A stretch of 16,392 nucleotides of DNA from Casp-actino8 sp037147055 (GTDB lineage Bacteria > Actinomycetota > Acidimicrobiia > Acidimicrobiales > Ilumatobacteraceae): the NCBI GenBank assembly GCA_037147055.1, contig JBAWVW010000038.1, forward strand, positions 1 to 16,392, read 5' to 3'. Of this stretch, positions 14,659-16,392 are shown piece by piece. How positions within the stretch are numbered: position 1 is the first letter of the stretch; each line of letters opens with the position of its first letter. The notes under the pieces are model-generated. The model was not told where the DNA came from. It ran no database searches and saw only the letters and a list, made by a program, of their open reading frames with translations. The translations under genes and the position numbers were made by a program.

Positions 14659-15162
14659 ATGGGCATTTCTGCTGTTCGTGTGGGTCAGGGTTTTGATATT
14701 CACCGTTTTAGCGATGACCCTTCACGGGCGTTAATTTTGGGCGGTGTGCATTTTGTGGGAGAGCGTGGTCTAGAAGGCCATAGCGATGCTGATGTGATTG
14801 CCCACGCCTGTGCCGATGCTTTATTGGGAGCCGCTGGTCTTGGTGATATCGGCCAACACTTCGCCGATACTGATCCTGCGTGGAAAGGCGTCGATTCGCT
14901 AATAATCCTCGATCAAGTCAGCGTCATGGTGCGCGCTCAAGGATGGCTGATTGGAAATATTGATTGCAGCGTGGTGTGCGAGCAACCAAAGTTGGCCCCG
15001 CGACGCGATGAGATGCAGGACAAGTTGTCAAAAACTGCTGGCACTACCGTGTCGGTCAAGGGGCGACGCGCTGAAGGTCTTGGTGCACTCGGCCGACAAG
15101 AAGGAATTGCTTGTTGGGTAGTCGCGGTCCTTTTTCAAGTTGATCACAGGAGTGAGGTCTGA
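14659..15162 (+). CDS. ispF: 2-C-methyl-D-erythritol 2,4-cyclodiphosphate synthase IspF
   Basis: A 167-residue enzyme that cyclises CDP-methylerythritol phosphate to methylerythritol cyclodiphosphate, releasing CMP. It normally works as a homotrimer with zinc at each active site. Metal ligands are D13 and H15 (GFDIHRF) and H49 (VIAHACADAL). H41 lies in GHSDADV, and the catalytic region HFADTDPAWKG (67-77) has alanine where proline is usual. The nucleotide-side motif, TTTE in E. coli, reads GRRAEGLGALG (135-145), so the threonine that touches CDP is replaced while the glutamate remains; I believe related actinobacteria share this, but cannot check. AGGGA upstream supports ATG 14659. Its TGA overlaps the rlmB ATG by one base. 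Confidence 0.96.
   Translation: MGISAVRVGQGFDIHRFSDDPSRALILGGVHFVGERGLEGHSDADVIAHACADALLGAAGLGDIGQHFADTDPAWKGVDSLIILDQVSVMVRAQGWLIGNIDCSVVCEQPKLAPRRDEMQDKLSKTAGTTVSVKGRRAEGLGALGRQEGIACWVVAVLFQVDHRSEV
15148..15157 (+). promoter_or_regulatory. Shine-Dalgarno for rlmB inside the end of ispF
   Basis: AGGAGTGAGG ends four bases before ATG 15162 and contains two usable anti-SD matches. It supports this start and so the inclusion of the whole basic N-terminal tail. Confidence 0.7.
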
Positions 15163-16220
15163 TGGCCATTCGTAAAAGTCCAGCACCGCGCAAAAGCGCG
15201 AGCCCGCGTCCAGCAGCAAGTGGCAAAGGCAAAACAGCGGCAAAACCTGTGACCCGGGCGCGACCCTCCTCAAAGGCTGTCACGGCTGGCAAAGGCAAAG
15301 TTGTGACACCTCGTGTGGTCTCGGCAAAAGGTCGCAACCCCGGTCCGTCGAGTCGCGGACCCCGAGTGGCTGATCCCCGTGGGGCGGCACGCACAGGTGC
15401 AGTGCCGGCGGGTCCAATAAAGCCTGGTCGTGGTTCGGGTCGTGGCACTGGTCGTGCGACTGGTGATAAGGATGACGATCTTGGCGGTACCCAAGTTGAA
15501 GGTCGCCAGGCTGTGCGCGAATTATTGATTGCTGGTCGTCGCCGCTGTTTTGAAGTGTGGATCGCTGGCGATATGGACGCCAACGAAGTCATTGATGACA
15601 TCAAGCAGTTAGCGCGCGCTAATCGCGTACCAGTCGTTGAAGTCAGTCGTAAAAAACTGGAATACACCGCCCGTAGTGAAGCGCCCCAAGGGGTTTTAGC
15701 CCATGCTGAAGCGCTTCCATCGGTGCCCATTGAGGCGATGTTGCGTCGTCGTCCTGGGAAGTCTCCATTTTTGGTGGCCGTTGATGGCGTGACGGATCCA
15801 GGAAACTTAGGGGCCCTATTACGTTGTTGCGACGGGGCTGGGGTTGACGGAGTGATTTTGCCGCGCCATCGCAGTGTGCACATCACGCCGACGGTCGCAA
15901 AGGCCGCAGTGGGAGCAATTGAATATGTACCTCTGTCAGTCGTGGGAGGGTTGCCAACAGCCCTCACTCGTATGCGGGAACTCGGTATTTGGGTCGTGGG
16001 TCTTGACGACGCTGCCGACAAGTCGCTGTTTGAGCTCGGGGATTTGGCCGCAGAGGGCATCTGCTTGGTGGTCGGTGCGGAAGGTACTGGTCTCTCGCGC
16101 TTAGTGCGCGAGCGCTGTGACCTGATTGTCAGCATCCCGATGAAAGGTCGGCTGAGTTCTCTGAATGTTTCGGTGGCAGCCTCACTGGCGACCTATGAAG
16201 TCGCCCGTCATCGTCGCTAG
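15162..16220 (+). CDS. rlmB: TrmH/SpoU-family 23S rRNA 2'-O-methyltransferase (RlmB-like) with basic tail
   Basis: A 352-residue protein. Residues 1-105 are a low-complexity tail rich in K, R, G, A, P and S. An L30e-like substrate-binding domain follows (about 107-190, GTQVEGRQAVRELL), then a SPOUT methyltransferase domain (about 200-350). SPOUT motif 1 is DPGNLGALLR (212-221), motif 2 VGAEGTGLS (304-312) and motif 3 IPMKGRLSSLNVSVA (325-339), forming the trefoil-knot SAM site with R221, E307 and N335. Family members methylate the 2'-O of a 23S rRNA guanosine (G2251 in E. coli). Mycobacterial Rv3579c has a similar disordered basic tail, probably aiding RNA or ribosome binding. The start overlaps the ispF stop by one base. 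The exact target nucleotide is inferred from family. Confidence 0.93.
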   Translation: MAIRKSPAPRKSASPRPAASGKGKTAAKPVTRARPSSKAVTAGKGKVVTPRVVSAKGRNPGPSSRGPRVADPRGAARTGAVPAGPIKPGRGSGRGTGRATGDKDDDLGGTQVEGRQAVRELLIAGRRRCFEVWIAGDMDANEVIDDIKQLARANRVPVVEVSRKKLEYTARSEAPQGVLAHAEALPSVPIEAMLRRRPGKSPFLVAVDGVTDPGNLGALLRCCDGAGVDGVILPRHRSVHITPTVAKAAVGAIEYVPLSVVGGLPTALTRMRELGIWVVGLDDAADKSLFELGDLAAEGICLVVGAEGTGLSRLVRERCDLIVSIPMKGRLSSLNVSVAASLATYEVARHRR

Positions 16221-16247
16221 CCTGTCAAGGTCTCACAAGTGAGGCAC

Positions 16248-16319
16248 GCCGGGTTAGCTCAGTGGTAGAGCAACCGCCTTGTAAGCGGTTGGTCGTGGGT
16301 TCAATCCCCACACCCGGCT
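16248..16319 (+). tRNA. tRNA-Thr (anticodon TGT)
   Basis: A complete cloverleaf. The acceptor pairs GCCGGGT with ACCCGGC, the D-stem GCTC with GAGC, the anticodon stem ACCGC with GCGGT around CTTGTAA, and the T-stem GTGGG with CCCAC around TTCAATC. The anticodon TGT decodes ACA threonine codons. The discriminator is T (16319) and the following CAA is not CCA, so the 3' end must be added after transcription, unlike the tRNA-Pro at the other end of the window. It lies 27 bp after rlmB on the same strand. Confidence 0.96.
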
Positions 16320-16329
16320 CAAGACATCT

Positions 16330-16392
16330 TTAATTCAGGAGTTCGCGAACGCGGGCGACAAGAATCTCGAATGCGGCATCGTTGTGTCCACC
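16330..16392 (-). CDS. C-terminal end of an unidentified protein (clipped by window edge)
   Basis: The minus strand is open from the right edge to a TAA at 16330-16332. It reads GGHNDAAFEILVARVRELLN, a plausible amphipathic C-terminal helix after a GGH turn. The turn would fit the catalytic-histidine region of some alpha/beta hydrolases, but 20 residues are too few to assign a family. It converges with the tRNA-Thr, leaving 10 bp between them. The main alternative is that this is a chance open frame. Confidence 0.5.
   Translation of the reverse strand, partial: GGHNDAAFEILVARVRELLN

Noticed and set aside
15056..16135. Minus-strand frame of 359 codons opposite rlmB
   Set aside because: It is a low-complexity Arg/Ser/Pro/Thr translation made by the antisense of a basic-tail gene. 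The plus strand carries intact SPOUT motifs.
16221..16247. CTCACAAGTGAG palindrome between rlmB and tRNA-Thr as a terminator
   Set aside because: The loop would be only two bases and no T-run follows, so an intrinsic terminator is not supported.

Overview
The window is a gene-dense chromosomal segment from an uncultured-looking actinobacterium. Three things point there: a paired Get3/ArsA-like ATPase operon of the mycobacterial Rv3679/Rv3680 type, a mycobacterial-type Crp regulator, and an ispD-ispF-rlmB cluster whose RlmB has a long basic tail. GC content looks intermediate (about half, by eye) and intergenic gaps are very small, which would fit a compact aquatic Acidimicrobiia-like genome. 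That last placement is inference. No stretch over 300 bases lacks a gene, and I see no insertion sequence, CRISPR array, integrase or phage gene.

Left region (1-2738, all minus strand): a clipped gene start that resembles MazG-type pyrophosphohydrolases, a tRNA-Pro(CGG), a degenerate receiver-domain protein, and two overlapping Get3/ArsA-like ATPase genes. The two ATPases and the receiver protein look like one operon. Back to back with it, on the plus strand (2741-4742), are an NfeD-family membrane protein that appears to have lost its catalytic serine and an AlkB-type 2-oxoglutarate/iron dioxygenase.

Middle (4755-8261): selB and selA lie on the minus strand with one base between them and form the selenocysteine insertion machinery. 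They face alkB across a junction that contains a perfect tandem 16-bp duplication. A plus-strand fxsA follows and overlaps the next convergent gene at the stop codons.

Accessory-looking core (8258-13215): a sigma-factor-like protein of unusual sequence is divergent from a giant EccC/EssC-type FtsK/SpoIIIE ATPase. That ATPase has a degenerate FHA domain, two membrane helices and three P-loop domains. A dienelactone-hydrolase-family gene follows two bases after its stop. No WXG100 substrate or other type VII secretion gene is visible, so this is the best candidate for an undescribed system in the window.

Right region (13219-16392): a Crp/Fnr regulator on the minus strand is divergent from ispD-ispF-rlmB (MEP isoprenoid pathway plus a 23S rRNA methyltransferase). 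A tRNA-Thr(TGT) follows, then the clipped C-terminus of an unidentified minus-strand gene.
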